Part shown: piece by piece, positions 44,279-62,866 of the stretch
How positions within the stretch are numbered: the stretch's first letter is position 1
Layout: every line of letters begins with the position of its first letter
Assembly: GCF_013340205.1 (NCBI RefSeq)
Contig: NZ_BJTG01000004.1
Span: 310,001-374,000, forward strand
Source of the DNA: Anaeromyxobacter diazotrophicus
Lineage (GTDB): Bacteria > Myxococcota > Myxococcia > Myxococcales > Anaeromyxobacteraceae
Length of the DNA: 64,000 bases
Reading direction: 5' to 3'
The notes under the pieces: generated by a model
Seen by the model: the letters and a program-made list of their open reading frames with translations, nothing else
Told to the model about the DNA's origin: nothing
Databases searched by the model: none
Program-made: the position numbers and the translations under genes

Positions 44279-44605
44279 ATGCGCCCTCTCGCCCTCGCCG
44301 CCGCCGTCCTCCTCGCCGCCCCGGCCCTCGCCGCGGACACCGTGCAGATCCAGGTGACCGGCCGCGGGTTCGAGCCGCAGCAGGTGAAGGCGAAGAAGGG
44401 GCAGCCGACCACGCTCGTCTTCACCCGCACCTCCGACCGAACCTGCATCACGGCCGTGGACATCCCCGCCGAGAACGTGAAGCAGCTCGAGCTCCCGCTC
44501 GGCAAGCCGGTGAGCGTCACCATCACCCCCAAGCAGAAGGGCATCGAGAAGTTCCACTGCTCTGCCATGGGGATGGGGGGAGGGAAGATCGTCGTCGAGG
44601 ACTGA
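44279..44605 (+). CDS. Cupredoxin-like secreted copper protein
   Basis: Protein of 108 residues with a signal peptide (MRPLALAAAVLLAAPALAAD). A single cupredoxin domain has possible ligands Cys56 (RTCITAV), His93-Cys94 (KFHCSAMGMG) and Met97 or Met99. The domain (FEPQQVKAKKGQPTTLVFTRTSDRTCITAVDIP... KGIEKFHCSAMGMGGGKIVVED) matches the cupredoxin family seen near copper and iron transport proteins (EfeO-like and P-type ATPase-associated). It probably binds copper in the periplasm. ATG at 44279; CCCGGAGTCAACC precedes it. Confidence 0.75.
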   Translation: MRPLALAAAVLLAAPALAADTVQIQVTGRGFEPQQVKAKKGQPTTLVFTRTSDRTCITAVDIPAENVKQLELPLGKPVSVTITPKQKGIEKFHCSAMGMGGGKIVVED

Positions 44606-44713
44606 CGGACAGCCGCCGGCGCGCCCGCTCGGCCTGCTCGCCCGGCGACCCACCCGTGATATCGCTCGCAAGCCCGCGAAACTACAGCCCGTCGTGTGTG
44701 ACCATACGGTGCG

Positions 44714-44729
44714 ACACAATATGTTGTGG
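44714..44729. promoter_or_regulatory. NrdR box upstream of nrdJ
   Basis: ACACAATATGTTGTGG matches the NrdR consensus acaCwAtATaTwGtgt at nearly every informative position. It ends 8 bp before the -35 of the nrdJ promoter. A degenerate partner (ends ACAG and GTGT) begins 32 bp upstream at 44682. NrdR represses ribonucleotide reductase genes when dATP is high. Confidence 0.85.
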
Positions 44730-44737
44730 TGCATGGC

Positions 44738-44766
44738 TTGACGCTCCCGAACGGCCTGCGTAAGGT
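44738..44766 (+). promoter_or_regulatory. nrdJ promoter
   Basis: TTGACG (44738-44743), a 17-nt spacer and TAAGGT (44761-44766), directly downstream of the NrdR box and about 400 nt before the nrdJ start. Confidence 0.6.
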
Positions 44767-45173
44767 TGCCGTACTCAGGTCGGTGTGGTTGCGGAGCGGC
44801 GCCTCGGACGAGCGGGGCGCGGGTGGGCGGGTCGGGCGGGAAGGGGCGAGCGATGCGGGGCGCGGGGTCGGTCAGGGCGCAACCAGCCGAGATCACGGCA
44901 GACGGGGAAGGGCCTCGGCAGGTGGAGTCACGCCTGTCAGCCCTGCGTGGCAAGGTCGTGTCCACGGGCGACGAGCGCGTGCGGAGGAATCCCGGGGGCG
45001 CGCTGCCCCCGGGCACGAGTTCCTGAGCTTTCCGAGAGCTTTCGAGCAGCGATTCTCCGGCCTCTTCGCGAGGGCCGGCCGGGGACTTTTTTGGCCGAGG
45101 GGCGCCCAGAGGGCGCTCGCAGTTCATCCAAGCGGTGGGGCCGGGCAGACGTCCCGGCCGGAGGAAGAGCGAG
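44767..45173 (+). ncRNA. Structured 5' leader of nrdJ
   Basis: About 400 nt without a convincing ORF lies between the promoter and nrdJ. It contains a 9-bp hairpin CCCGGGGGC-GCGCT-GCCCCCGGG (44991-45013), a hairpin at 45057-45078 followed after 8 nt by T6 (45087-45092), and another hairpin GCGCCC-AGA-GGGCGC (45102-45116). The layout resembles a regulated leader. Since NrdJ needs adenosylcobalamin, a B12 riboswitch was considered, but its conserved boxes could not be found. Confidence 0.55.
45057..45092 (+). terminator. Possible attenuator in the nrdJ leader
   Basis: CCGGCCTC pairs with GAGGGCCGG around TTCGC with one bulge; T6 follows 8 nt later. It lies about 80 nt before the nrdJ start, so it could abort transcription before the gene. 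Confidence 0.4.
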
Positions 45174-47939
<2,766 letters not shown>

Positions 47940-47957
47940 CGCCGGGCTCCCCCCGGC

Positions 47958-47981
47958 GGCGGGGGACGAGCCCCCGCCCTA
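47958..47981 (-). repeat. Dispersed GC palindrome, copy 5
   Basis: Reverse-orientation copy, identical over all 24 bp to the element at 10985-11008. It lies 19 nt after the nrdJ stop and may form a 3' hairpin of its transcript. Confidence 0.8.
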
Positions 47982-48060
47982 CAGCTTCCCACCTGGCCGG
48001 CGGCGCTCGGACCCTCCTCCGCGCGCGCGCCGGCCGGGCGTGTTAAAAGCCCCTCCTCCG

Positions 48061-49866
48061 ATGCCCGCCGAGAACCAGCACATCCGCAACTTCTCCATCA
48101 TCGCGCACATCGATCACGGCAAGTCCACGCTCGCCGATCGGCTGCTGGAGAAGACCGGGACCGTCACCGCCCGCGAGGCGCAGGCGCAGTTCCTCGACAA
48201 CATGGAGCTGGAGCGCGAGCGGGGCATCACCATCAAGGCCCAGACCATCCGGATGGCCTACCGGGCCCTGGACGGCAAGGACTACGAGCTCAACCTCATC
48301 GACACCCCCGGGCACGTCGACTTCGCCTACGAGGTCTCGCGCTCGCTGGCCGCGTGCGAGGGGGCGGTGCTGGTGGTCGACGCCAGCCAGGGCGTCGAGG
48401 CGCAGACGCTCGCCAACGTCTACCAGGCGCTCGACCACGACCTCGAGATCATCCCGGTCATCAACAAGATCGACCTCCCCAGCGCCGACGTCGAGGGCGT
48501 CCGGCGCGAGATCGAGGAGGTGATCGGCCTCGACGCGAAGGAGGCGGTGCCCACCTCGGCCAAGGAGGGCGTCGGGATCCAGGAGATCCTGGAGCAGATC
48601 GTGAAGAAGGTGCCGCCGCCGGACGGCGACCCGGCGGCCCCGCTCAAGGCCATCATCTTTGACTCGTGGTACGACTCGTACCGCGGCGTGGTCATGCTGG
48701 TGCGCGTGTTCGAGGGCACCCTCGCGCCGAAGCAGAAGATCCAGCTCTGGTCCAACAAGCGCGAGTTCGAGGTCCAGGAGCTGGGCGTCTTCGCCCCCTT
48801 CTCGCGCCCGGTGGCGCGCCTCATCGCCGGCGAGGTGGGCGTCGTCGTCGCGAACGTGAAGGACGTCCACGACGCCAAGGTGGGCGACACCATCACCGAG
48901 GTGGGCAAGCCCACCGCCGAGCCGTTCCCCGGCTTCAAGGTGATGAAGCCGATGGTCTTCTCGGGCGTCTTCCCCATCGACGCCGCCGACTACGACAACC
49001 TCCGGGACGCGCTCACGAAGCTGCGCCTCAACGACTCGGCCTTCACCTTCGAGCCGGAGACCTCCCAGGCGCTCGGGTTCGGCTTCCGCTGCGGGTACCT
49101 CGGCCTCCTCCACATGGAGATCGTCCAGGAGCGGCTCGAGCGCGAGTACGAGCTCGCCCTCATCACCACCGCCCCCTCGGTCGTCTACCGGGTCACCGAC
49201 ACGCAGGGCGAGGTGACCGAGATCGACAGCCCGGCCAAGCTGCCGCCGGTGCAGAAGATCGCGAAGCTCGAGGAGCCCATCCTCACCTGCCACATCCACG
49301 GCCGCACCGACGACGTGGGCGCCATCCTGAAGCTCTGCCAGGACCGGCGCGGCGTGCAGAAGGACCTGCGCTACATCGCGGCCACCCGCGTCCAGATCAC
49401 CTACGACATCCCGCTCGCCGAGGTGGTGTTCGACTTCTTCGACAAGCTGAAGAGCGTCTCGCGCGGCTACGCCAGCCTCGACTACGAGCTCAAGGGCTAC
49501 GAGGAGGCGGACCTCGTCAAGCTCGACTTCCTCCTCAACGGCGAGCCGGTCGACGCGCTCAGCGTCATCGTGCACCGGGAGAACTCCTACCAGCGCGGCC
49601 GCGAGCTGTGCGGCCGGCTCAAGGAGGTCATCCCGAAGCAGATGTACGAGGTGGCCATCCAGGCGGCCATCGGCGCCAAGATCATCGCCCGCGAGACGGT
49701 GAAGGCCTACCGGAAGAACGTCATCGCGAAGTGCTACGGGGGCGACATCAGCAGAAAGCGCAAGCTGCTCGAGAAGCAGAAGGAGGGCAAGAAGCGCATG
49801 AAGCAGGTGGGCTCGGTCGAGATCCCGCAGGAGGCCTTCCTGGCCGTGCTGAAGGTGGAGGATTGA
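48061..49866 (+). CDS. lepA: Elongation factor 4 (LepA)
   Basis: Protein of 601 residues, the standard length. The GTPase domain has [28 protein letters not shown] and NKIDLPSAD, and the unique C-terminal domain ends [35 protein letters not shown]. It back-translocates or remodels stalled ribosomes. I chose the ATG at 48061 ([22 protein letters not shown]) over an in-frame GTG at 48040. It overlaps lepB, as in E. coli where lepA precedes lepB. Confidence 0.97.
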   Translation: MPAENQHIRNFSIIAHIDHGKSTLADRLLEKTGTVTAREAQAQFLDNMELERERGITIKAQTIRMAYRALDGKDYELNLIDTPGHVDFAYEVSRSLAACEGAVLVVDASQGVEAQTLANVYQALDHDLEIIPVINKIDLPSADVEGVRREIEEVIGLDAKEAVPTSAKEGVGIQEILEQIVKKVPPPDGDPAAPLKAIIFDSWYDSYRGVVMLVRVFEGTLAPKQKIQLWSNKREFEVQELGVFAPFSRPVARLIAGEVGVVVANVKDVHDAKVGDTITEVGKPTAEPFPGFKVMKPMVFSGVFPIDAADYDNLRDALTKLRLNDSAFTFEPETSQALGFGFRCGYLGLLHMEIVQERLEREYELALITTAPSVVYRVTDTQGEVTEIDSPAKLPPVQKIAKLEEPILTCHIHGRTDDVGAILKLCQDRRGVQKDLRYIAATRVQITYDIPLAEVVFDFFDKLKSVSRGYASLDYELKGYEEADLVKLDFLLNGEPVDALSVIVHRENSYQRGRELCGRLKEVIPKQMYEVAIQAAIGAKIIARETVKAYRKNVIAKCYGGDISRKRKLLEKQKEGKKRMKQVGSVEIPQEAFLAVLKVED

Positions 49867-50906
49867 GCCGCTCCGCGCCGGCGCCCGCGGCGGGGCCGGC
49901 CGTCGAGCGCGGCGAGGCGGAGCGCTTCGCCGTGGCCACCCGGCGCTTCCTGGAGCGGCGCGGCAAGCGGGTGCCGGAGCGCGCGCGGGCCGACGCGCTC
50001 GCCGCCGCCGACGCGCTGGAGGCCGCGGCCGCCTCCGGCGACCCCGAGCTGCTGGCCGAGGCGAGCGCCCGGCTCGACCTCGTCTGGCGCGACCAGCTCT
50101 CCCTGGCGGCGCGGAAGGGCGCGGTGCGCGAGCTCTTCGAGTCGGCGCTGCTGGCGCTGGTGGTGGCGCTCTGCGCCCGGACCTTCGTGGTGGAGGCGTT
50201 CAAGATCCCCTCCTCCTCGATGGTGCCGACGGTGGAGGTGGGCGACCACCTCCTCGTCTCGAAGCTCGCCTACGGGCTGCGCCTCCCGTTCGTGAACCGC
50301 TTCCTCCTCCGCTGGAGCGAGCCGCGGCGCGGCGACGTGGTGGTGTTCGCGAACCCGCGCGAGCCGGGCAAGGACTACATCAAGCGGGTGATCGGGCTCC
50401 CCGGCGACGTGGTGGAGCTGCGCGACCAGGTGGTCTACGTGAACGGCGTGCCGCAGCCGCGCGTCCCCGTCGCCGACCTCACCTACGACGAGCAGGCCGA
50501 AGGGGGCGGGCGGTGGTGGACCGAGACCTGCCCCGCCTGGAAGGAGACGCTCGCCCGCGGCCGCGTCGATTCGCCGCGCAGCGCGGTGGCGCAGGCGCTC
50601 GCCGACGCCTACGCGGGCGCCGCCCGGAGCGGCGAGGTGACGCACGTCGTGGCGCAGTGCCGCCCCGCCCGGCTGGGGGAGCGGGAGGGCCCGTTCGAGC
50701 GGGTGGCCCCCGGGCACGTCTTCGTGCTGGGCGACAACCGCGACCGGTCCGCCGACAGCCGCGCGGGCGGGGGCTGGCAGGTGCCGCTCGCGAACGTCAA
50801 GGGCCGCGCGACGGTCATCTTCTGGAGCTGGGGACGCTCGGGCTGGGCGCCCCGGGGCGGCCCCGCCGGCCTGCGGGTCGAGCGGCTTTTCAAACGGATC
50901 GAGTAG
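49863..50906 (+). CDS. lepB: Signal peptidase I (LepB)
   Basis: Protein of 347 residues. A long cytoplasmic, Ala-rich N-terminal extension (about 85 residues) precedes one membrane helix (about 88-108: [20 protein letters not shown]). The S26 catalytic domain follows with the Ser box [25 protein letters not shown], the Lys box [17 protein letters not shown], and [21 protein letters not shown]. It cleaves Sec and Tat signal peptides. The start is TTG at 49863, overlapping the lepA stop (TTGA) with GGTGGAGG upstream. A GTG at 49932 is a shorter option. Confidence 0.9.
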   Translation: MSRSAPAPAAGPAVERGEAERFAVATRRFLERRGKRVPERARADALAAADALEAAAASGDPELLAEASARLDLVWRDQLSLAARKGAVRELFESALLALVVALCARTFVVEAFKIPSSSMVPTVEVGDHLLVSKLAYGLRLPFVNRFLLRWSEPRRGDVVVFANPREPGKDYIKRVIGLPGDVVELRDQVVYVNGVPQPRVPVADLTYDEQAEGGGRWWTETCPAWKETLARGRVDSPRSAVAQALADAYAGAARSGEVTHVVAQCRPARLGEREGPFERVAPGHVFVLGDNRDRSADSRAGGGWQVPLANVKGRATVIFWSWGRSGWAPRGGPAGLRVERLFKRIE

Positions 50907-50953
50907 CGCTAGAAACGCCTGATCCCCATGGCCGGCCAAGGAAGGTTTGCGTC

Positions 50954-51484
50954 ATGAACGCCGACGGCATCGAGCGCGCGCTGGCGCGCATGGCGCGCGA
51001 GGTGGTGGACCGCGCGCGGGAGCGGGGCGGTGAGCTGGCCGTGGTGGGCATCCGCCGCGGCGGCGTCCACCTCGCGAAGCGGCTCCGCAAGCACGTGGCC
51101 GCCGTCACCGGGGCCGAGCCGCCCATGGGCACGCTCGACATCGCGCTCTACCGCGACGACCTGTCGGAGCTGGCGGTGGCGCCGGTGGTCGGCCCGACCG
51201 ACATCCGCTTCCCGGTCACCGGCAAGACCATCGTGCTCGTGGACGACGTCCTCTACACCGGCCGCACGGTGCGGGCGGCGCTCGACGAGCTCACCGACTT
51301 CGGCCGGCCACGGCGCGTGCTGCTGGCGGTGCTGGTCGACCGGGGCGGCCGCGAGCTCCCCATCGCCGCCGACGTGGTGGGGGTGCAGCTGGAGGTGCCG
51401 GACCGCGAGCAGGTCGAGGTGCGGCTCGTGGAGGGTGGGGCGCAACAGGACGAGGTGCTGGTCAAGCCGAGGGGGCACGCGTGA
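50954..51484 (+). CDS. pyrR: PyrR (regulator/uracil phosphoribosyltransferase)
   Basis: Protein of 176 residues with the PRTase fold. The PRPP-binding loop VLVDDVLYTGRTVRAALD and LAVVGIRRGGVHLAKRL are characteristic of PyrR, which in Gram-positive bacteria binds pyr mRNA and also acts as a uracil phosphoribosyltransferase. It heads pyrB-pyrC-carA in a 4-nt overlapping operon, but the 47-nt spacer before it shows no antiterminator. PyrR-led pyr operons are more typical of Firmicutes. Confidence 0.92.
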   Translation: MNADGIERALARMAREVVDRARERGGELAVVGIRRGGVHLAKRLRKHVAAVTGAEPPMGTLDIALYRDDLSELAVAPVVGPTDIRFPVTGKTIVLVDDVLYTGRTVRAALDELTDFGRPRRVLLAVLVDRGGRELPIAADVVGVQLEVPDREQVEVRLVEGGAQQDEVLVKPRGHA

Positions 51485-52472
51485 TCGGGAAGCACCGCCA
51501 TCTCACCGGGCTCGAGCCGCTCACCCGGGAGGAGATCCTGTCCGTGCTGGAGCTCGCTACCTCCATGAAGGAGGTGCTGCGCCGGCCGCTCAAGAAGGTC
51601 CCGACGCTGCGCGGGAAGGCGGTGGTGAACCTCTTCTTCGAGGCCTCCACCCGCACCCGCACCTCGTTCGAGACCGCCGCCAAGATCCTCTCGGCGGACG
51701 CGATCAACTGGACCTCGTCGAGCTCGTCGGTCACGAAGGGCGAGACGCTCGTCGACACCGCCCTCAACATCGAGGCGATGCACCCGGACATCCTGGTCAT
51801 CCGGCACCCCGCCGGCGGCGCGCCCGAGCTGGTGGCCCAGCACGTCTCCTGCGCGGTGGTCTCGGCCGGCGACGGGGCGCACGAGCACCCGACCCAGGGG
51901 CTGCTCGACCTCTACACGCTCTCCGAGCACTTCTGCGCCGCCGGCGGCGCGCCCGCCGGCGCGGCCCCGGACTTCGGGGTGCTGGCGGGCAAGACCATCG
52001 CCATCGTGGGCGACGTCTCGCACTCGCGGGTGGCGCGCTCCGACCTGCACGGCCTCACCAAGCTCGGCGCGAAGGTCCGCGTCTGCGGCCCGCCCACCAT
52101 GATCCCCCAGGGCATCGAGGCCATGGGGGCCGAGGTGCACCACCAGCTCCGGCCGGCGGTCGAGGGGGCGGACGCGGTGGTCATGCTGCGCATCCAGCAC
52201 GAGCGCATCGGCGACCCGCTCATCCCCGGCACCCGCGAGTACTCCAAGTTCTGGGGCCTCAACGAGCGGAAGGCGGCGGAGTGGCTCACGCCCTCCTGCG
52301 CCATCCTCCACCCCGGCCCCATCAACCGCGGCGTCGAGCTCGCCCCCGAGGTGGCCGACGGCGCGCGCTCGGTCATCCTCGACCAGGTGGAGAACGGCGT
52401 GGCGGTGCGGATGGCGGTCCTGTACCTCCTCGCCGGCGGCGCGCACGAGGCGGCGGAAGGAGGCGCGCGCGC

Positions 52473-52476
<4 letters not shown>
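51481..52476 (+). CDS. pyrB: Aspartate carbamoyltransferase catalytic subunit
   Basis: Protein of 331 residues. The carbamoyl-phosphate site FFEASTRTRTSFETAA, GDGAHEHPTQGLLDLYT and the aspartate-loop region IQHERIGD are present, and HPGPINRGVELAPEVADG is near the end. It catalyses the committed step of pyrimidine synthesis. GTG at 51481 overlaps the pyrR stop. The ATCase regulatory chain PyrI is not found next to it, so it is probably the PyrB-PyrC class. Confidence 0.95.
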
Positions 52477-53770
<1,294 letters not shown>

Positions 53771-53774
<4 letters not shown>

Positions 53775-54895
53775 AGCGCGCGATCCTGGCGCTCGCCGAT
53801 GGCACCGTGTTCGAGGGCACCGCGTTCGGCGCCCCTGGCGAGGCCGTGGGCGAGGTGGTCTTCAACACCTCGATGACCGGGTACCAGGAGATCCTGACCG
53901 ACCCGTCGTACGTCGGGCAGATGGTCTGCATGACCTACCCGGAGCAGGGGAACTACGGCGTCAACGCAGCCGACGCCGAGTCGGTGCATCCCCACGCCAC
54001 CGGCTTCATCGTCCGCAACTGGTCGGAGCAGCCGAGCTCCTGGCGCGCCGACGAAGGCATCGACGCCTACCTCAAGCAGCACCGCATCCCGGGCATCTCC
54101 GGCCTCGACACCCGCCGGCTCGCGAAGCACCTGCGCACCGCCGGCGCGCAGATGGGCGTCCTCTCCTCGGACGGCACCAGCGCCGAGGCGCTGGTGGCGC
54201 GCGCGCGCGCCCTGCCGGGCATGGAGGGGCAGGACCTCGCCACCCGCATCTCCACGAAGGAGCCGTACGTGTGGAGCGAGGTGGGCGCCGACGCCTACCA
54301 GGACGCGGAGCGCGCGCCGGCCGTGAAGCCGCGCTTCCACGTGGTGGCGTACGACTGGGGGCTGAAGCGCGCCATGCTGCGGCTGCTGGCCGAGCAGGGG
54401 TGCAAGGTCACCGTCGTCCCGAGCCTCACCCCGGGCGACGAGGTCCTGAAGCTCCGCCCGGACGGCGTCTTCCTGACCAACGGCCCGGGCGATCCGGACG
54501 CGGTGAAGGGTGCCCGCGAGAGCGTGGCGGCGCTGCTCGGCAAGGTGCCGGTCTTCGGCATCTGCCTCGGCCACCAGATCCTGGCGCTGGCGCTCGGCGG
54601 CAAGACCTACAAGCTCAAGTTCGGCCACCGCGGCGCGAACCAGCCGGTGAAGGATCTCGCCACCGGCAAGGTGGACATCACCTGCCAGAACCACGGCTTC
54701 GCCGTCGACGACCGGAGCCTGGGGAAGCGCGCCCGCGTCACGCACGTGAACCTGAACGACGGCACGGTGGAGGGGCTCGAGGTCCTCGACGCCCCCGCCT
54801 TCAGCGTCCAGTATCACCCGGAGTCCTCGCCCGGGCCGCACGACGCGCGGCAGCTGTTCGGGCGGTTCGCCACCATGATGGAGCAGCGCCGATGA
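53771..54895 (+). CDS. carA: Carbamoyl-phosphate synthase small subunit
   Basis: Protein of 374 residues with the amidotransferase domain ([15 protein letters not shown] nucleophile, [15 protein letters not shown]) and an N-terminal domain starting [20 protein letters not shown]. It supplies ammonia to CarB, whose gene is not in this window. ATG at 53771 is preceded by AGGAGG and overlaps pyrC. Confidence 0.96.
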
Positions 54896-55590
54896 GCAGC
54901 CTGTCGGAGCTCCAGGAAAAGCTCCTCTCCTGGGCCACCAGCGACACGCGCAAGGAGGAGCTGCTCGCCGCGCGGCGCGACTGGTTCGACCGCCACGGCG
55001 AGCCGCACGAGGAGGACAAGAGCTTCGAGACCCGCATGAACGGGATGCTCGACTACTACCTCTACGACTTCCGGCCGACCGGCTCGAACGAGACCACCGT
55101 CGAGCTCTTCATGCGGGAGGTCGGGCCGCAGCTCACCACCGACGACCTCGCCATCTACCGGGTGCTGGCGAAGAGCGTCCACGGGCTCTTCGAGGTGAAG
55201 AAGATCAAGAAGGGCGAGGTGCGGCTGCGAGACGTCTTCACCGACGTGGTGTACGACGTCACCGAGCGGCGGCAGATGCTGGGCCTGGAGAAGGGCGACA
55301 TCCTCGAGGCGCGGCTGCTCCCGCACGAGGGCCGGCTCTTCTTCTCCGGCGCCTTCCTGTATCACCCGCAGGAGGTGCGCAAGCTCATCCTCAACGAGGT
55401 GAAGCGGCAGAAGAAGGAGGCGGGGAAGGGCGGCCCGCCCATCGACGTGCCGGGCTTCGTGGCCAGCCTCTCCCGGATGGCGCTCAAGCTGGAGCGCTAC
55501 CGCAACGTGAAGGTCGAGTCGCTCTACGACTTCCGCCCCGAGGCGCGGCCGCTCTCCACCCCGCCGCCGCGCTCCCGGGGCGAGGGGTAG
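54892..55590 (+). CDS. Hypothetical protein of the pyr operon
   Basis: Protein of 232 residues, soluble, with no membrane helix or signal. It contains the motif-like segments [35 protein letters not shown] and [35 protein letters not shown] (the first residues are DVTERRQ in this copy). It overlaps the carA stop by 4 nt, so it is coupled to pyrimidine synthesis. I do not recognise the family. A nucleotide- or RNA-binding role is possible only by association. Confidence 0.8.
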   Translation: MSSLSELQEKLLSWATSDTRKEELLAARRDWFDRHGEPHEEDKSFETRMNGMLDYYLYDFRPTGSNETTVELFMREVGPQLTTDDLAIYRVLAKSVHGLFEVKKIKKGEVRLRDVFTDVVYDVTERRQMLGLEKGDILEARLLPHEGRLFFSGAFLYHPQEVRKLILNEVKRQKKEAGKGGPPIDVPGFVASLSRMALKLERYRNVKVESLYDFRPEARPLSTPPPRSRGEG

Positions 55591-55596
55591 AGCGCC

Positions 55597-55968
55597 GTGA
55601 GCGGCCCGCCCGGCGAGCTGCCGCCGCCGCTGCCGCCGCCCCCCGCCGGCGCGCCCGGGCCTACCCGGGCGCCGGGCGAGGACAAGATCCTGCTCGTCCT
55701 CTGCTACCTCGGGCTGCTCGCGCTGGTGCCTTACCTCGTCGCGCGGGAGGCGCCGCTGGTGCGCTTCCACGCGCGCCAGGGGCTGGCGCTCGGGCTGCTG
55801 GGCGTCGGCTGCGCCGGGCTCGCGCTCGTGCCGTACCTCGGGTTCATCGGCCACCTGGGGCTGGCGGGCGTGCTGGTCCTTTCCATCGTCGGCATCGTGA
55901 AGGCGCTCGACGGCGTGAGCTGGCGCGCCCCGGTGGCGGCGGACGTGGCGGACCGGCTGCAGCTCTGA
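55597..55968 (+). CDS. Small membrane protein (DUF4870-like)
   Basis: Protein of 123 residues. A Pro-rich N-terminal tail is followed by three predicted membrane helices (about residues 30-48, 62-82 and 85-105). The spacing and the RFHARQGLALGLLGV segment resemble DUF4870/Tic20-like membrane proteins. The role is unknown. The start is GTG at 55597, 6 nt after the preceding gene. The next gene is convergent. Confidence 0.65.
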   Translation: MSGPPGELPPPLPPPPAGAPGPTRAPGEDKILLVLCYLGLLALVPYLVAREAPLVRFHARQGLALGLLGVGCAGLALVPYLGFIGHLGLAGVLVLSIVGIVKALDGVSWRAPVAADVADRLQL

Positions 55969-56001
55969 ACCGGACGTCCCCGTCCGCCTCGGCCGGGCGC
56001 C

Positions 56002-56562
56002 TCAAAAAGCCAGCTTGGGACCGGCGCCCGCCTCGGCGGCGGAGGGCGGGTCGCGGCGCCGCTGCCGGGCCAGGTCCTCGCGGGTCAGGCCCGCCTCGGC
56101 GAGGACCTGCCGGCTCGCGAAGATGGGGGCCCGCGCCGCGACCGCCAGCGCGATCGAGTCGGAGGGGCGCGCCTCGAGCTCGAGCCGGCGGTCGCCCTGC
56201 TGCAGCACGACGCGGCCCCGGAACAGCGCCGCCTGCTCGCCCTCGATGGCGACGCGCGCGACGCGCCCGCCCAGCGCCGCGATGGCGTGCTCCAGCAGGT
56301 CGGCGCTGCCTGGACGGCCGGGGGGCCCTCGCCTGAGCCGCCGGTCGAGGGCCGCGCCCTCGGTCTGGCCCACGAAGATGGGCAGCATCGTCCCGGAGGG
56401 CTTCGCGCGCAGGACGAGCAGGCTGCCCGACTCCGCCTCGAGCGGGAGCACGCCCGCGACCTCCACCTCGACCAGCTCCGCGCGCCCGCCGGGAGGCGCG
56501 GCCCCGAGCGAGGTCGCCCCGGCGAGCAGCGACGCGAGGAGCGTTCCGGACCAGGCCTGCAT
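56002..56562 (-). CDS. Bifunctional nuclease-family protein (DUF151)
   Basis: Protein of 186 residues with an N-terminal signal-like segment (MQAWSGTLLASLLAGATSLGAAPPGG). The DUF151 domain has PIFVGQTEGAALDRRL, the DLLEHAIAALGGRVARVAIEGEQ core and LEARPSDSIALAVAARAPIFAS. DUF151 proteins of plants and bacteria have been called bifunctional nucleases. An apparently exported version is unusual. It is convergent with the small membrane protein gene. Confidence 0.75.
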   Translation of the reverse strand: MQAWSGTLLASLLAGATSLGAAPPGGRAELVEVEVAGVLPLEAESGSLLVLRAKPSGTMLPIFVGQTEGAALDRRLRRGPPGRPGSADLLEHAIAALGGRVARVAIEGEQAALFRGRVVLQQGDRRLELEARPSDSIALAVAARAPIFASRQVLAEAGLTREDLARQRRRDPPSAAEAGAGPKLAF

Positions 56563-56635
56563 GGCGTCCCCCTCCGCCCGCGGGCGCCGGGCGGCTCGGG
56601 AGGAAGATGGGCACGCCGCGGGGCAGGCGCCGCGC

Positions 56636-56986
56636 CTACTCGTCGTCGACGTCGCGCTCCGGCTCGTCCTCCTCGAGCTCCTCGTCGTCGTCGCCCGCGC
56701 CCTCGTCGTCGTCCTCGCCCGCCTCGCCGGCCGCGCGCCCCGGGCGTTCGCGGTCGAAGGGCGGCGGCAGGTCGTCGCTCTCCACCTCGGCGATGAGCTG
56801 GAACTTGGGCCGGAGCCGGGCGACGTGCCCGAACAGCTCCTCGAGCGCGCCGGAGAGCGCCTCGGCGGTGGCGCGCGGCACGCGCGCGTCGCAGCCGGGG
56901 CACTGCAGCCGCGGCTCGTCGAGCAGCTCCGCCACGTCCAGCTCGAAGCTCGTGTCGCAGGCCTGGCAGGTGAGATCGAGGGTCAT
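56636..56986 (-). CDS. Zinc-ribbon protein with acidic tail
   Basis: Protein of 116 residues. An N-terminal zinc ribbon has CQAC and CPGC pairs (residues 7-10 and 29-32), followed by a helix (TAEALSGALEELFGHVARLRPKFQL) and a long Asp/Glu-rich disordered tail. It probably binds zinc and may interact with nucleic acid or a basic partner. Its exact role is not evident. Confidence 0.7.
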   Translation of the reverse strand: MTLDLTCQACDTSFELDVAELLDEPRLQCPGCDARVPRATAEALSGALEELFGHVARLRPKFQLIAEVESDDLPPPFDRERPGRAAGEAGEDDDEGAGDDDEELEEDEPERDVDDE

Positions 56987-57260
56987 CGTGAGCGGCTCCT
57001 CGCGGGCACGGCGGGTGGAGGATGTGCGGCGCCGCGGCCGGCGTCAACGCGGGGGACGCAGCCTTTGCGCAGCGCGCGGCCTATTTCGCGGAGCGTGCGC
57101 CGCCGCACGGGCAGGCAGGCGTGCGCCATCTCAGGGAAATACCGGGAATTGCGGCATCTTGCCGCGCCCGTGCGGCTCGGCGGTCCGTGTGGGGAAGCTG
57201 GCCCGCTTCGTGAAAGGTGCGCGGACGCGTTTTCCCCCCGTCCCCAGAGGTCCGCACCGC

Positions 57261-58108
57261 ATGGAACTCCTGAAGCAGTCCTTCGAGCTGCTCGAGAAGC
57301 GGGAGCTCGCGCCGAAGGTGAACCTGTACAAGGTCCGCGCGCCGCAGGTGGCGCGCGCGCGCAAGGCCGGGCAGTTCGTCATCATCCGCGTCTGCGAGGG
57401 CAGCGAGCGCATCCCGCTCACCATCGCCGACGCCGACCCGGTGGCGGGCACCGTCACCCTGGTCGTGCAGGAGGTGGGCTCCACCACGGCGCGCATGGCG
57501 CAGGTGAAGGTGGGCGAGCGCTTCGCCGACCTGCTCGGCCCGCTCGGCGCCCCCACCCACGTCGCCAAGATCGGCACGGTCGTCTGCGTGGGCGGCGGCA
57601 TCGGCATCGCGCCGGTCCACCCCATCGCGCAGGCGCTCAAGGCGGCCGGGAACCGCGTCATCGGCGTGCTCGCCGCGCGGAACACCGGGCTGCTCTTCTT
57701 CCGGGACGAGATGCGGAAGGCGTGCGACGAGGTCCGCGTGTGGACCGACGACGGCAGCGAGGGGAAGAAGGGCCTCGCCACCGACGCCATCAAGGAGATC
57801 CAGGCCGAGGTGGGCCAGATCGCCGAGGTGGTCGCCATCGGGCCGGTGCCGATGATGAAGTTCGTCTCGAAGCTCACCAAGGAGCTCGGGATCAAGACGC
57901 AGGTGTCGCTCAACCCGGTCATGGTGGACGGCACCGGGATGTGCGGCGGCTGCCGCGTCTCGGTGGACGGCAAGAGCAAGTTCGTGTGCGTGGACGGGCC
58001 GGAGTTCGACGGCCACCAGGTCGACTTCGACGAGCTGTCCCGCCGGCAGGCCATCTACAAGGAAGACGAGCGCCGCGCCATGGAGCGGCTGGTGAAGGAG
58101 GTGCGGTG

Positions 58109-58109
<1 letters not shown>
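57261..58109 (+). CDS. nfnA: NfnA/SudB-like FAD-NAD reductase subunit
   Basis: Protein of 282 residues. It has an FAD-binding domain (AGQFVIIRVCEGSERIPLTIADAD), an NAD-binding domain (GGGIGIAPVHPIAQALK) and a C-terminal 2Fe-2S cysteine cluster region (GTGMCGGCRV, FVCVDGPEFDGHQVDF). It is the small subunit of the NADH-dependent ferredoxin:NADP+ oxidoreductase NfnAB, also read as sulfide dehydrogenase beta. It works with the next gene (TGATG overlap). The start is the ATG at 57261. Confidence 0.85.
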
Positions 58110-62747
<4,638 letters not shown>

Positions 62748-62774
62748 CCTCCCTTGACCCGCAGGGGGGGAAGG

Positions 62775-62810
62775 GCCGGCGAGCGCGACACTCGCCGGCT
62801 CTCTCGTTTT
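62775..62810 (+). terminator. Terminator after mdh
   Basis: 9-bp stem GCCGGCGAG/CTCGCCGGC with a 7-nt loop and a TTTT run at 62807-62810. It separates icd-mdh from sucC. Confidence 0.8.
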
Positions 62811-62866
62811 GGGTTAATGAATCGGGCCTCGCGGCGTGCCGGCCGCGGGGAAGGGGATACGGCGCC

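Noticed and set aside
44767-45173. Cobalamin riboswitch in the nrdJ leader
   Set aside because: A B12 riboswitch would be logical for nrdJ, but the B12 box and the GGTG/AATCC and CCCGCnACTGT core were not found. The best B12-box fit matches only about 9 of 15 positions.
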